Numbered from the stretch's first letter, positions 1 to 5,951 are shown. The stretch: DNA of 6,069 nt from Clostridiaceae bacterium (GCA_012521455.1 JAAYMJ010000196.1:1-6069), one strand, 5' to 3'. Numbers and translations are program-made. Notes: generated by a model not told the origin, from the letters alone.

Positions 1-10
1 CGACAATCTA

Positions 11-39
11 TTGACTAAAATTTATAAATATGTTATTAT
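11..39 (+). promoter_or_regulatory. Sigma-A-type promoter of the abrB-like gene
   Basis: A -35 element TTGACT (11-16) and a -10 element TATTAT (34-39) are separated by exactly 17 bp. TGT directly before the -10 box forms an extended -10. Transcription should start near 45-47, leaving a leader of about 38 nt. This placement also argues against translation from the upstream ATG at 30, which lies inside the promoter. The surrounding DNA is very A/T-rich, the kind of target AbrB proteins bind, so autoregulation is possible but not shown. Confidence 0.8.
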
Positions 40-83
40 ATTACTGTAAATTCCGAAAAAAAACAGAGCGAGGTGAGAAAAAG

Positions 84-326
84 ATGAAATCAACAGGAAT
101 TGTTAGAAGAGTTGACGAATTAGGCAGAATAGTGCTTCCTATTGAACTAAGGAGAACTCTTGATATTTCCGAGCGCGACGCGCTTGAAATATATGTTGAC
201 GGTAGCACAATCATATTAAAGAAATATGAGCCTGCCTGCGCTTTTTGCGGCAACGCAAAAGACATTCATATGTATAAAGGAAAAAATATTTGCCCCGATT
301 GCATTGAAGAACTTAAAAAACTTTAA
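84..326 (+). CDS. abrB: AbrB-family transition-state transcriptional regulator (Cys4 clostridial type)
   Basis: This 80-residue protein is a small DNA-binding regulator of the AbrB/MazE swapped-hairpin fold. Residues 1-50 closely follow the AbrB N-terminal domain: MKSTGIVRRVDELGR, then a PIELRRTL segment, then DALEIYVDG and IILKKYEP. Family members act as dimers or tetramers that repress post-exponential and sporulation genes during growth. The C-terminal part differs from Bacillus AbrB. It carries two Cys pairs, C52-x2-C55 and C70-x2-C73, spaced like a small zinc ribbon, as in many clostridial homologues. I chose the ATG at 84 because AGGTGA (71-76) lies 7 nt upstream and homology begins there. 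The in-frame ATG at 30 would add 18 unrelated residues from inside the promoter. The gene has its own promoter and terminator. Family assignment is firm; the regulon is unknown, and several AbrB paralogs usually coexist in Clostridia. Confidence 0.92.
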   Translation: MKSTGIVRRVDELGRIVLPIELRRTLDISERDALEIYVDGSTIILKKYEPACAFCGNAKDIHMYKGKNICPDCIEELKKL

Positions 327-374
327 TTTTTGAATTTATACATACTACTGAATATGTTTATAATTTGCTTATTC

Positions 375-408
375 ATCCGTAAGTTATGCTTGCGGATTTT
401 TTGTTTTT
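375..408 (+). terminator. Intrinsic terminator after abrB
   Basis: A 9-bp stem (375-383 with 389-397, one G-U pair) encloses a 5-nt loop and is followed by a T-rich tract at 398-408 interrupted by a single G. It sits 48 nt after the abrB stop codon and before the next promoter, so it separates abrB from the downstream operon. Confidence 0.85.
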
Positions 409-433
409 ATAGGGCTGATTTTCCATATTATTC

Positions 434-462
434 TTGAAGGTTTTAGACTTATTTGCTATAAT
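434..462 (+). promoter_or_regulatory. Extended -10 sigma-A-type promoter of the AI-2E / M42 / hslO operon
   Basis: TTGAAG (434-439) and a perfect TATAAT (457-462) are separated by 17 bp, with TGC just before the -10 box giving an extended -10. The expected start point is about 468-470, so the leader before the first gene would be only some 25 nt. No other convincing promoter or terminator is apparent until the end of hslO, so this probably drives all five genes. Confidence 0.82.
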
Positions 463-482
463 ACGCTTATAAAAACAAAAGT

Positions 483-488
483 GGGTGA
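483..488 (+). promoter_or_regulatory. Ribosome binding site deciding the start of the AI-2E family gene
   Basis: GGGTGA (483-488) precedes ATG at 493 by 4 nt, slightly closer than usual. The alternative in-frame GTG at 481 overlaps this motif and has only A-rich, SD-free sequence upstream, so ATG 493 is preferred. Confidence 0.6.
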
Positions 489-492
489 AGAA

Positions 493-1614
493 ATGGCAAA
501 GATAAAGTGGCAAAGATGGGTTTTATATTTTTTGCTTGGCACAGCTTTGATTATCGTATATAAAATGGTGGATAAAATAGACTATGTTATAGCAGGAATT
601 TATAAGGTTTTAGGGCTTTTAAAACCCTTTTTCATCGGCTTTGCTTTGGCCTATATTTTAAACGGGCCCGCAAAAAAGCTGGAGGGTTTATTAAAAAAAA
701 GCAGGGTAAAATTTATAAGGAATAAATCCAGGGGAATCAGCGTTTTTGTGATTTATTTGGCACTTTTTATTATTGTGTCCACTGTTTTGAGGTTTTTTGT
801 GCCTGCCATTTCCAAAAGCTTTTCTGACTTTATCAACAATTTGAACGCCTATATTAACGCAGCAAAAGGATATTTGGACAATTTAAAGGAAAGGTTTGAC
901 TTTTTGGGGGATTTTGATTATGAAAAAGTGTTTAATTCAGTTTCACCCAAATCAATAATAAATTATATAAATTTAAATGATTTAAACAGATACGCTCAAG
1001 GGGTTTTTGTGTTTACCAGCGGGGTTTTCAGCCTGTTTTTGGCAATAATAATATCAATTTATATGTTACTGGATAAGGAATATTTGATTGAAATTTTGAA
1101 AAAACTGCTTGGAATTTTTCTTTCAGAAGGTAAAATGCTAAAGACGACAAGTTATTTATCAAGGATTGATGTAATTTTTACCAAATTCATCTACGCCCAG
1201 CTTACTGACGCTTTGATTATCGGGGTCTTAAGCACAATTGCGCTGGCAATATGCAGGGTAAAATACGCGGTGCTTTTGGGCTTTTTAATCGGGCTTATGA
1301 ATTTAATCCCCTATTTTGGCGCGATTATCGCCTGCGCCATCGCGGTTTTGGTTTCATTCCTGACAGGCGGGGTTTATCAGGCAATTTATGTGCTTGTCAC
1401 ATTAATAGTTTTGCAGCAAATAGATGCGAATATCATAGGCCCCAAGTTAATCGGGGATACTTTAGACATAAAGCCCATTTTGGTAATTTTGGCAATTACT
1501 TTGGGCGGCGGCCTTTTCGGGCTTTTGGGAATGTTTTTGTCCGTTCCCGTTATGGCAATCCTTAAGGCCTTGGTAACAGAATATGCCCAAAACAAAAAAA
1601 CCAAGATTGTTTAA
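493..1614 (+). CDS. AI-2E / PerM-family integral membrane transporter
   Basis: This 373-residue polytopic membrane protein has a normal length for the family (PF01594). Hydrophobic segments lie at about residues 8-25, 38-57, 82-103, 172-193, 237-254, 257-290, 295-310 and 327-356. A soluble, more polar stretch at about 104-170 separates the N-terminal helices from the C-terminal block, as is typical. Signature elements are NLIPYFG (270-276), the QQID...PKLIG stretch (308-321) and a glycine-rich GGGLFGLLG segment (338-346) before a conserved proline. The family takes its name from E. coli TqsA, which exports autoinducer-2. Other members have been linked to sodium/proton antiport or to sporulation (Bacillus YtvI), so the substrate cannot be read from the sequence. 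It is the first gene of the operon; the next gene follows after 14 nt. Start ATG 493 is chosen on its SD; GTG 481 would add four residues. Confidence 0.88.
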   Translation: MAKIKWQRWVLYFLLGTALIIVYKMVDKIDYVIAGIYKVLGLLKPFFIGFALAYILNGPAKKLEGLLKKSRVKFIRNKSRGISVFVIYLALFIIVSTVLRFFVPAISKSFSDFINNLNAYINAAKGYLDNLKERFDFLGDFDYEKVFNSVSPKSIINYINLNDLNRYAQGVFVFTSGVFSLFLAIIISIYMLLDKEYLIEILKKLLGIFLSEGKMLKTTSYLSRIDVIFTKFIYAQLTDALIIGVLSTIALAICRVKYAVLLGFLIGLMNLIPYFGAIIACAIAVLVSFLTGGVYQAIYVLVTLIVLQQIDANIIGPKLIGDTLDIKPILVILAITLGGGLFGLLGMFLSVPVMAILKALVTEYAQNKKTKIV

Positions 1615-1618
1615 TTTT

Positions 1619-1623
1619 GGAGG
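1619..1623 (+). promoter_or_regulatory. Shine-Dalgarno site fixing the start of the first M42 gene
   Basis: GGAGG (1619-1623) lies 5 nt before ATG 1629. The longer reading frame from TTG 1617 would start inside this motif and has no SD of its own, so it is rejected. Confidence 0.8.
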
Positions 1624-1628
1624 TTGTT

Positions 1629-2663
1629 ATGGATACAAACGCGCTGCTTGAAAAATTAAATGAGCCCTATGGGCTATCGGGGTATGAAGAGGAAATTCAA
1701 AAAGTGGTGGAAAGCCTGTTTTCCGAATATTGCGCAGGGGTTTCAACGGACAAATTAGGAAATGTAATTGGCTTTATCCCCTGCGGGAAGGAAGGGGCCA
1801 AAAAGGTAATGATTGAGGCCCACATGGATGAAATCGGAATGGTTGTCGCAAAAATCAATGACGACGGGACACTGCTTGCAAGCCCCATCGGGGGGATTGA
1901 TTTAAAGATTTTGCCCGCGGCGGAAGTCATTGTGCATGGGAAAGAAAAACTCTACGGGGTAGTCGGCGCAAAACCCCCTCATTTAATTGACAAAAACAAA
2001 AGCGAGGCCCGAAGCATGGACGATTTAGCCATAGATATAGGGTTTTCCAAACAAGAGGCGGAAAAACTGGTAAATGTTGGGGACAGGATTACCTTCAAAA
2101 GCGGCTATACCAAACTATTGTCAAATAACGCCGCATCCCGCTGCCACGACGACAGGGCGGGGATTGCCAGCTTAATTTTGGCGGCAGAATACCTAAAGCG
2201 GCTAAAATGCGATTTTGACATTTACCTTTGCGCGACGGTTCAGGAAGAAGTGGGGTTGAGGGGGGCAAAAACCCTTGCATATAAACTAAACCCGGATCTT
2301 GCGATTAGCGTTGACGTGTGCCACGGCACAACCCCCGACGCGTCGGACGGGACATTTCCTTTGGGTAAAGGCCCCGTTATTACAATCGGGCCCAATACCC
2401 ACAGAAAACTTACCAATAAATTAATCGATATTGCAAAGGCTGAAAAAATCGACTTCCAAATTGATGTAGACGGGGGAAACACGGGGACAAACGCTTGGGC
2501 AATACAGGTAGCCCGCGAGGGCATACCCTGCATATTGATTTCCATACCCCTCCGCTACATGCACACAACGGTAGAAACACTAAACACACAGGACGTGGAA
2601 AAGACAGGAAAGCTTATTTCCCTATTTTTAAATAAAATTGAAGGTGAAGACATATGCTTTTAA
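1629..2663 (+). CDS. M42-family metallo-aminopeptidase, paralog 1
   Basis: This 344-residue cytosolic peptidase is full length for family M42 (FrvX/YsdC/TET aminopeptidases, once annotated as endoglucanase M). These enzymes remove N-terminal residues from short peptides and often assemble into 12-subunit tetrahedra. By family pattern, the dinuclear metal site is complete: H65 and catalytic D67 in AHMDE, bridging D174 in HDDR, catalytic E206 and ligand E207 in QEEVG, D229 in SVDV, and H312 in RYMH. The insert between about residues 70 and 165 corresponds to the PDZ-like dimerisation domain. One oddity is the usual GGTDA-like motif near 284-290, which reads TGTNA with Asn288 for Asp. It follows the AI-2E gene by 14 nt, and its last 10 nt overlap the next M42 gene. 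It is the most divergent of the three paralogs. Family is firm; substrate preference is unknown. Confidence 0.93.
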   Translation: MDTNALLEKLNEPYGLSGYEEEIQKVVESLFSEYCAGVSTDKLGNVIGFIPCGKEGAKKVMIEAHMDEIGMVVAKINDDGTLLASPIGGIDLKILPAAEVIVHGKEKLYGVVGAKPPHLIDKNKSEARSMDDLAIDIGFSKQEAEKLVNVGDRITFKSGYTKLLSNNAASRCHDDRAGIASLILAAEYLKRLKCDFDIYLCATVQEEVGLRGAKTLAYKLNPDLAISVDVCHGTTPDASDGTFPLGKGPVITIGPNTHRKLTNKLIDIAKAEKIDFQIDVDGGNTGTNAWAIQVAREGIPCILISIPLRYMHTTVETLNTQDVEKTGKLISLFLNKIEGEDICF

Positions 2664-3658
2664 AAGAGTTAACAGCCCTTGCAGGGGTTTCAGGCTGCGA
2701 GGATGAGGTTCGGGACTTTATTTTGGAAAAAATCAAGGATTTAAAAACGGACGAGGTAATTTGCGACTCCATGGGAAACATTATCGTTCACAAAAAAGGG
2801 AAGGGCCCGAAAGTCATGGTTGCCGCCCACATGGATGAGGTGGGGTTTTTAATTTCCCAAATCACAAATGAGGGATATTTAAAATTTAAAACCGTAGGGG
2901 GAATTGACAGCGCGGTTTTGGTTTCAAAACGGGTGTTAATCGGAAAAGATAAAATCCCCGGGGTTTTAGGAATGAAAGCGGTACACCTTCAACAGGGGCA
3001 GGCAAGAAATAACAAGGCAAATATTAAGGATTTATATATAGATATCGGCGCAAAGAGCAAGGAAGAGGCGGAAGGCAAAGTTAAACTCGGTGATTTTGCG
3101 GTCTTTGACAGCGATTATGTGGAATTCGGGCATGGCAAAATCAAGGCAAAAGCCTTGGACGACAGGGTGGGCTGCGCGATACTTTTAGAAATCCTAAAAG
3201 AGGACTATGACTGCGACTTATATGTTGCCTTTACCACCCAGGAGGAAGTGGGGACAAGGGGCGCGATAATCGCCGCAAACAGGGTAAACGCAGATTTCGC
3301 GCTGGTCATTGAAGGCACAACCTGTTCCGACATCCACCCCGCAAAGGAACACCAAAAGGTTTCCTTCCACGACAGGGGGCCGGTTATTACCATAATGGAC
3401 GGGTCGGCCATAATGGATAAGGAAGTGGTAGGGAGGCTTATGGATGTTGCCAAAAGGCAAGATATAAAATACCAGCTTAAAAGAACCACAGCGGGGGGAA
3501 CTGACGCTGGAAGCATTCAAAGGTCAAACGGCGGCGTAAAAGTGGGGGTAATTGCGGTCCCCTGCAGGTACATCCACTCCCCAAGCAGCGTGGCAAGCAA
3601 ATTTGATATATCAGAGTGCTTGCGTTTAGCCCGCGCCTTTTTAAAAAGTTTTAATTGA
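2654..3658 (+). CDS. M42-family metallo-aminopeptidase, paralog 2
   Basis: This is a 334-residue M42 peptidase. Predicted metal and catalytic residues are H59 and D61 (AHMDE), D169 (LDDR), E197 and E198 (TQEEVG), E220 and H308 (RYIHSP). The fourth ligand is Glu in a VIEGTT context, whereas both sister genes have Asp; M42 families use either, so it should be active. The C-terminal GGTDAGSIQ motif (281-289) is canonical. The start ATG 2654 lies inside paralog 1, whose stop is at 2661-2663. GGTGA (2643-2647) is 6 nt upstream, so translation is probably coupled. It shares long stretches with paralog 3, such as IDIGAKSKEEAE, IKYQL and YIHSPS, indicating that these two are closer to each other than to paralog 1. 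The likely role is cytosolic peptide turnover; mixed assemblies with the neighbours are possible. Confidence 0.93.
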   Translation: MLLKELTALAGVSGCEDEVRDFILEKIKDLKTDEVICDSMGNIIVHKKGKGPKVMVAAHMDEVGFLISQITNEGYLKFKTVGGIDSAVLVSKRVLIGKDKIPGVLGMKAVHLQQGQARNNKANIKDLYIDIGAKSKEEAEGKVKLGDFAVFDSDYVEFGHGKIKAKALDDRVGCAILLEILKEDYDCDLYVAFTTQEEVGTRGAIIAANRVNADFALVIEGTTCSDIHPAKEHQKVSFHDRGPVITIMDGSAIMDKEVVGRLMDVAKRQDIKYQLKRTTAGGTDAGSIQRSNGGVKVGVIAVPCRYIHSPSSVASKFDISECLRLARAFLKSFN

Positions 3659-3671
3659 AAGGGATGATTTC

Positions 3672-4670
3672 ATGGAACTTCTAAAAAAGCTATGCCTTGC
3701 CAACGGCACAAGCGGTGAAGAAGAAAATATCAGGGATATTATAATAGAAGAAGTAAAAGACTATGTAGATGAATATAAAACCGACCCCTTAGGCAATTTA
3801 ATCTGCGTTAAAAAAGGCACGGGGGGCGGCAAAAAAATAATGTATGCCGCGCATATGGACGAAATCGGCGTAATTGTTACCGTAATTGACGATAAGGGGT
3901 TTTTGAGGTTTTCAAACATTGGCGGCATAAACCCCTACAATATGGTACACCGTAAAGTCCGATTCAAAAACGGAACAGTTGGGGTTGTAAGTTTTGACGC
4001 CGACACTAAAATGGGGGAACTAAACTTATCCAAAATGTTTATCGATATCGGCGCAAAATCAAAAGAAGAAGCTGAAAAATATGTCCAAATCGGGGACAGC
4101 GCAAGCTTGGTTTCCGAGTTTGTGGACTTAAATAACCATGTAAGCTGCAAAGCCATGGATGACAGGGCGGGCTGCTACTGCTTAATTGAAGCGGTAAAGA
4201 AAAATTTAAGGACGGAAAACGACATTTATTATGTCTTTACCACACAGGAAGAATTGGGCTTAAGAGGCGCCACAACCGCAGGTTTTAATGTGGACCCTGA
4301 CTTTGCCATAGCGATTGACGTAACCCGCACCGGCGACATCCCGGAGGCTAAAAGGATGGCGGTTATGATGGATAATGGAGTGTGCATTAAAATAAAAGAC
4401 GACGGAATAATCAGCCACCCCTATGTTGTAAACTACATGAAGGAATGCGCGAAGAAGGATAATATAAAATACCAGCTTGAGGTGCTTGAGGGTGGGAGAA
4501 CCGACTCGGGGGCAATCCACCTAACCAGAAGCGGCGTAAAAGCGGGGGTGATTTCAATCCCCTCAAGGTATATCCATTCCCCAAGCGAAACAGTTAGCAA
4601 AAAAGATTTGGAAGAATGTATTAAATTAATTGTGGCGACTGAAAAGTACCAGTTTAAGGAGGCATTTTGA
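3672..4670 (+). CDS. M42-family metallo-aminopeptidase, paralog 3
   Basis: This is a 332-residue M42 peptidase. The predicted active site is intact: H61 and D63 (AHMDE), D163 (MDDR), E193 and E194 (TQEELG), D216 (IDVT) and H302 (RYIHSP). The GGTDA-like motif reads GRTDSGAIH (275-283), so the Asp is kept but the second Gly is Arg. The start ATG 3672 is 13 nt after the paralog 2 stop. AAAGGG (3658-3663) lies 8 nt upstream. The ATG at 3664 is out of frame. The stop codon TGA (4668-4670) directly touches the TTG start of hslO, and the hslO Shine-Dalgarno lies within the last codons of this gene. Together with paralogs 1 and 2 this makes a tandem array of three complete, non-identical peptidases, probably products of old duplications followed by divergence in specificity. 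Confidence 0.93.
   Translation: MELLKKLCLANGTSGEEENIRDIIIEEVKDYVDEYKTDPLGNLICVKKGTGGGKKIMYAAHMDEIGVIVTVIDDKGFLRFSNIGGINPYNMVHRKVRFKNGTVGVVSFDADTKMGELNLSKMFIDIGAKSKEEAEKYVQIGDSASLVSEFVDLNNHVSCKAMDDRAGCYCLIEAVKKNLRTENDIYYVFTTQEELGLRGATTAGFNVDPDFAIAIDVTRTGDIPEAKRMAVMMDNGVCIKIKDDGIISHPYVVNYMKECAKKDNIKYQLEVLEGGRTDSGAIHLTRSGVKAGVISIPSRYIHSPSETVSKKDLEECIKLIVATEKYQFKEAF
4656..4662 (+). promoter_or_regulatory. Strong Shine-Dalgarno serving the TTG start of hslO
   Basis: AAGGAGG (4656-4662) sits 8 nt before TTG 4671 and is embedded in the 3' end of paralog 3. A near-perfect SD with optimal spacing makes the unusual TTG start credible, since no in-frame ATG occurs until codon 52, inside the conserved N-terminal domain. 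Confidence 0.82.
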
Positions 4671-5555
4671 TTGGCAGACACAATAGAACGCGCCATAACA
4701 AAGGACGGCGCAATCAGGGTTTTTGCGGCAAGCACCACTGGCCTTGTTGAAGAGGCTAGAAAAATCCACGACCTTTTCCCGACCGCTGCCGCGGCGTTAG
4801 GCAGGGTTTTGACCGCCGGGGCCATGATGGGGGCAATGCTAAAAGGGGAAAAGGATACGGTTACAATCCAGTTTGACGGCGGCGGCCCCATTGGGAAGGT
4901 CTTGGCTGTCGCAAATTCAAAGGCGGAAGTTAAAGGCTATGTGGGAAACCCCCATGTGGATTTGCCGCTTAATAAAAACAATAAATTAGACGTAGGCGGC
5001 GCGGTGGGAACTGGCGGCTACTTAAGCATAATACGGGATTTTGGCTTAAAAGAGCCATATATCGGAAGGGTAAAAATCCAAAGCGGGGAAATTGCCGAGG
5101 ATTTAACCTATTATTTCGCAAGAAGCGAACAAATCCCCTCCGCGGTTTCTTTAGGGGTTTTAGTTGACAGGGACTATTCCATAAAAGCCGCGGGCGGCTT
5201 TATCATCCAAATGATGCCCGAAGCAACTGAGGCCCATATTTCCGCCATTGAAAAAGTAATTTCAGAAATTCCTTCCATCTCCCACATGATTTCAGAAGGA
5301 TACACCCCGAAAATGATAATTGAAAAGCTTTTATCCGAATTTGAAATTGAGTATTTAAGCCAAATGGAGTGCAAATACCACTGCGACTGCACTGTGGAAA
5401 GAATAGAGCGGGCTTTGGTAAGTTTAGGGAAAGAAGAACTTGAAAAAATCATAAATGAGGATAAGTCCGCGGAAGTGGTATGCCATTTTTGCAATAAAAA
5501 GTACCAGTTTGGCGAGGACGAATTAAAGGCGTTGCTGGACAGGGCAATAAGGTAA
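4671..5555 (+). CDS. hslO: Hsp33, redox-regulated holdase chaperone
   Basis: This 294-residue protein has the usual Hsp33 length. It begins with the family pattern DTIERAITKDGAIRVFAAST and continues through the conserved TVTIQFDGGGPIG (63-75) and GYVGNP (89-94) segments of the N-terminal domain. The C-terminal redox switch has the zinc-binding cysteines C238-x-C240 and C271-x2-C274, preceded by an additional C234. In characterised Hsp33, oxidation of these cysteines together with unfolding releases zinc and activates an ATP-independent holdase that protects unfolding proteins in the cytosol. Translation starts at TTG, directly abutting the TGA of the preceding peptidase gene, so re-initiation or coupling is likely. 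It is the last gene of the operon. No simple terminator follows at once; transcription would run into the structured region downstream. Assignment is very secure. Confidence 0.96.
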   Translation: MADTIERAITKDGAIRVFAASTTGLVEEARKIHDLFPTAAAALGRVLTAGAMMGAMLKGEKDTVTIQFDGGGPIGKVLAVANSKAEVKGYVGNPHVDLPLNKNNKLDVGGAVGTGGYLSIIRDFGLKEPYIGRVKIQSGEIAEDLTYYFARSEQIPSAVSLGVLVDRDYSIKAAGGFIIQMMPEATEAHISAIEKVISEIPSISHMISEGYTPKMIIEKLLSEFEIEYLSQMECKYHCDCTVERIERALVSLGKEELEKIINEDKSAEVVCHFCNKKYQFGEDELKALLDRAIR

Positions 5556-5565
5556 AAAATTTAGT
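5536..5565 (+). promoter_or_regulatory. Possible promoter of the downstream structured RNA
   Basis: TGGACA (5536-5541, five of six matches to the -35 consensus) and TTTAGT (5560-5565, four of six to the -10 consensus) are 18 bp apart. They straddle the hslO stop codon and would start transcription near 5571-5573, exactly where the outermost predicted RNA stem begins. The -10 box is weak, so readthrough from the hslO operon is an alternative source of the RNA. Confidence 0.3.
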
Positions 5566-5715
5566 AACTTAAAACTTCACAAACGTTTTGAAAGCCAATA
5601 TATGTTCCTGATATGTGCCATAGTAAATTTTCCTTGAAAAAATGCGTGCGTTATGCGCATGCGTGCCGTAAATCGACACACTCAGGCAAAACCCTGTTTA
5701 GATTTTTTCATGAAA

Positions 5716-5759
5716 ACAGGGGCTTGCGCGGCGCTACAACGCCAGCCCTGTGCTTTTTT
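5716..5759 (+). terminator. Internal GC-rich hairpin with T6 tract, possible operon terminator
   Basis: ACAGGG plus CT (5716-5724, one bulged G) pairs with AGCCCTGT (5744-5751). Inside, GGCG (5730-5733 region) pairs with CGCC around a CTACAA-like loop. Six T residues follow at 5754-5759, two bases after the stem. This could terminate the five-gene operon about 200 nt after hslO. However, the last T also belongs to the long-range helix 5611-5620/5759-5768, and the hairpin competes with an upstream one, so it may instead be an internal element of a longer RNA. Confidence 0.4.
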
Positions 5760-5840
5760 GGCACATATCCTTAAAAATCACTTAACGGGATTTGTCTAAC
5801 AACCACAAAGCGTTCAAAGTAAGGTGATTTTATAGTTTTT

Positions 5841-5868
5841 AAGGTGTGCGTAATGCACACCTTTTTTT
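5841..5868 (+). terminator. Strong intrinsic terminator before spoVAE
   Basis: A perfect 9-bp stem, AAGGTGTGC (5841-5849) with GCACACCTT (5855-5863), closes a 5-nt loop and runs into TTTTT (5864-5868). It ends the structured RNA region and any readthrough from hslO, and insulates spoVAE from upstream transcription. Confidence 0.88.
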
Positions 5869-5882
5869 ATAGTAAAATAAAA

Positions 5883-5940
5883 CCTATTTTAAAAAATCTC
5901 AAATTAGGCAAAATAAAAATTGAGAAAAAATAAAAATAGG
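5883..5940 (+). promoter_or_regulatory. A/T-rich nested inverted repeat upstream of spoVAE
   Basis: CCTATTTT (5883-5890) is complementary to AAAATAGG (5933-5940). Inside it TCTCAA (5897-5902) is complementary to TTGAGA (5920-5925), the two stems being separated by A-rich internal-loop strands of 6 and 7 nt. The 3' arm ends in AGG, which is also the beginning of the purine-rich AGGAAGGA ribosome binding region of spoVAE, so folding could partly mask the site. The stems are weak and A/T-rich, so a role as a protein-binding site or no role at all is equally possible. I found no convincing sigma-G or sigma-A promoter between 5869 and 5951. Confidence 0.3.
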
Positions 5941-5951
5941 AAGGAATAGCT

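Larger units (their letters stand above)
5571..5868 (+). ncRNA. Candidate structured noncoding RNA, family not identified
   Basis: This stretch has no credible gene but many mutually consistent stems. A perfect 10-bp long-range helix pairs 5611-5620 (ATATGTGCCA) with 5759-5768, extended by a G-C pair at 5610/5769. Outside it, 5586-5592 can pair with 5813-5819 (one G-U), and TCAC 5577-5580 with GTGA 5824-5827. Enclosed hairpins include 5628-5632/5636-5640, 5642-5648/5654-5660 (two G-U pairs), 5664-5667/5685-5688, and the alternative pair 5692-5699/5714-5721 versus 5716-5724/5744-5751. On the 3' side are short hairpins 5775-5779/5789-5793 and 5791-5795/5805-5809, which share bases and cannot both form. 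The region ends in an intrinsic terminator. I do not recognise the sequence motifs of 6S, tmRNA, RNase P or SRP RNA. It could be an independent RNA or a long structured 3' region of the hslO operon. Confidence 0.5.

Noticed and set aside
30..83. N-terminal extension of abrB from the ATG at 30
   Set aside because: It overlaps the -10 box and lies upstream of the expected transcription start; homology and the Shine-Dalgarno support ATG 84.
481..492. GTG start for the AI-2E gene
   Set aside because: No Shine-Dalgarno upstream; it overlaps the motif that serves ATG 493. Only four residues are at stake.
1617..1628. TTG start for the first M42 gene
   Set aside because: It falls inside the GGAGG motif that serves ATG 1629.
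2260..2265. Run of six G in M42 paralog 1 as a possible frameshift site
   Set aside because: The frame reads normally through it into conserved M42 sequence, and G-rich codons are common throughout these genes.
41..5494. Reverse-strand and alternate-frame open frames of 60-150 codons lying opposite or within the real genes
   Set aside because: They overlap conserved, well-identified genes and encode no recognisable family.
4642..5510. Exact 14-base repeat AAAAGTACCAGTTT at 4642-4655 and 5497-5510, near the ends of paralog 3 and hslO
   Set aside because: Both copies encode KYQF in their own genes. A single short match is compatible with chance and codon bias, and no other repeat structure accompanies it.
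5579..5662. A 27-codon reverse-strand frame starting near 5662, with an internal ATG preceded by AAGGA
   Set aside because: Very short, no recognisable peptide, and the bases are better explained by RNA pairing on the + strand.
5571..5868. Known RNAs: 6S, tmRNA, RNase P, SRP RNA, T-box, cobalamin or c-di-GMP riboswitch
   Set aside because: None of the core motifs I know for these is present, and the multibranched layout differs from the rod-shaped 6S. Short resemblances such as AGGCAAAACC to c-di-GMP-I sequences do not extend to the required second motif or fold.
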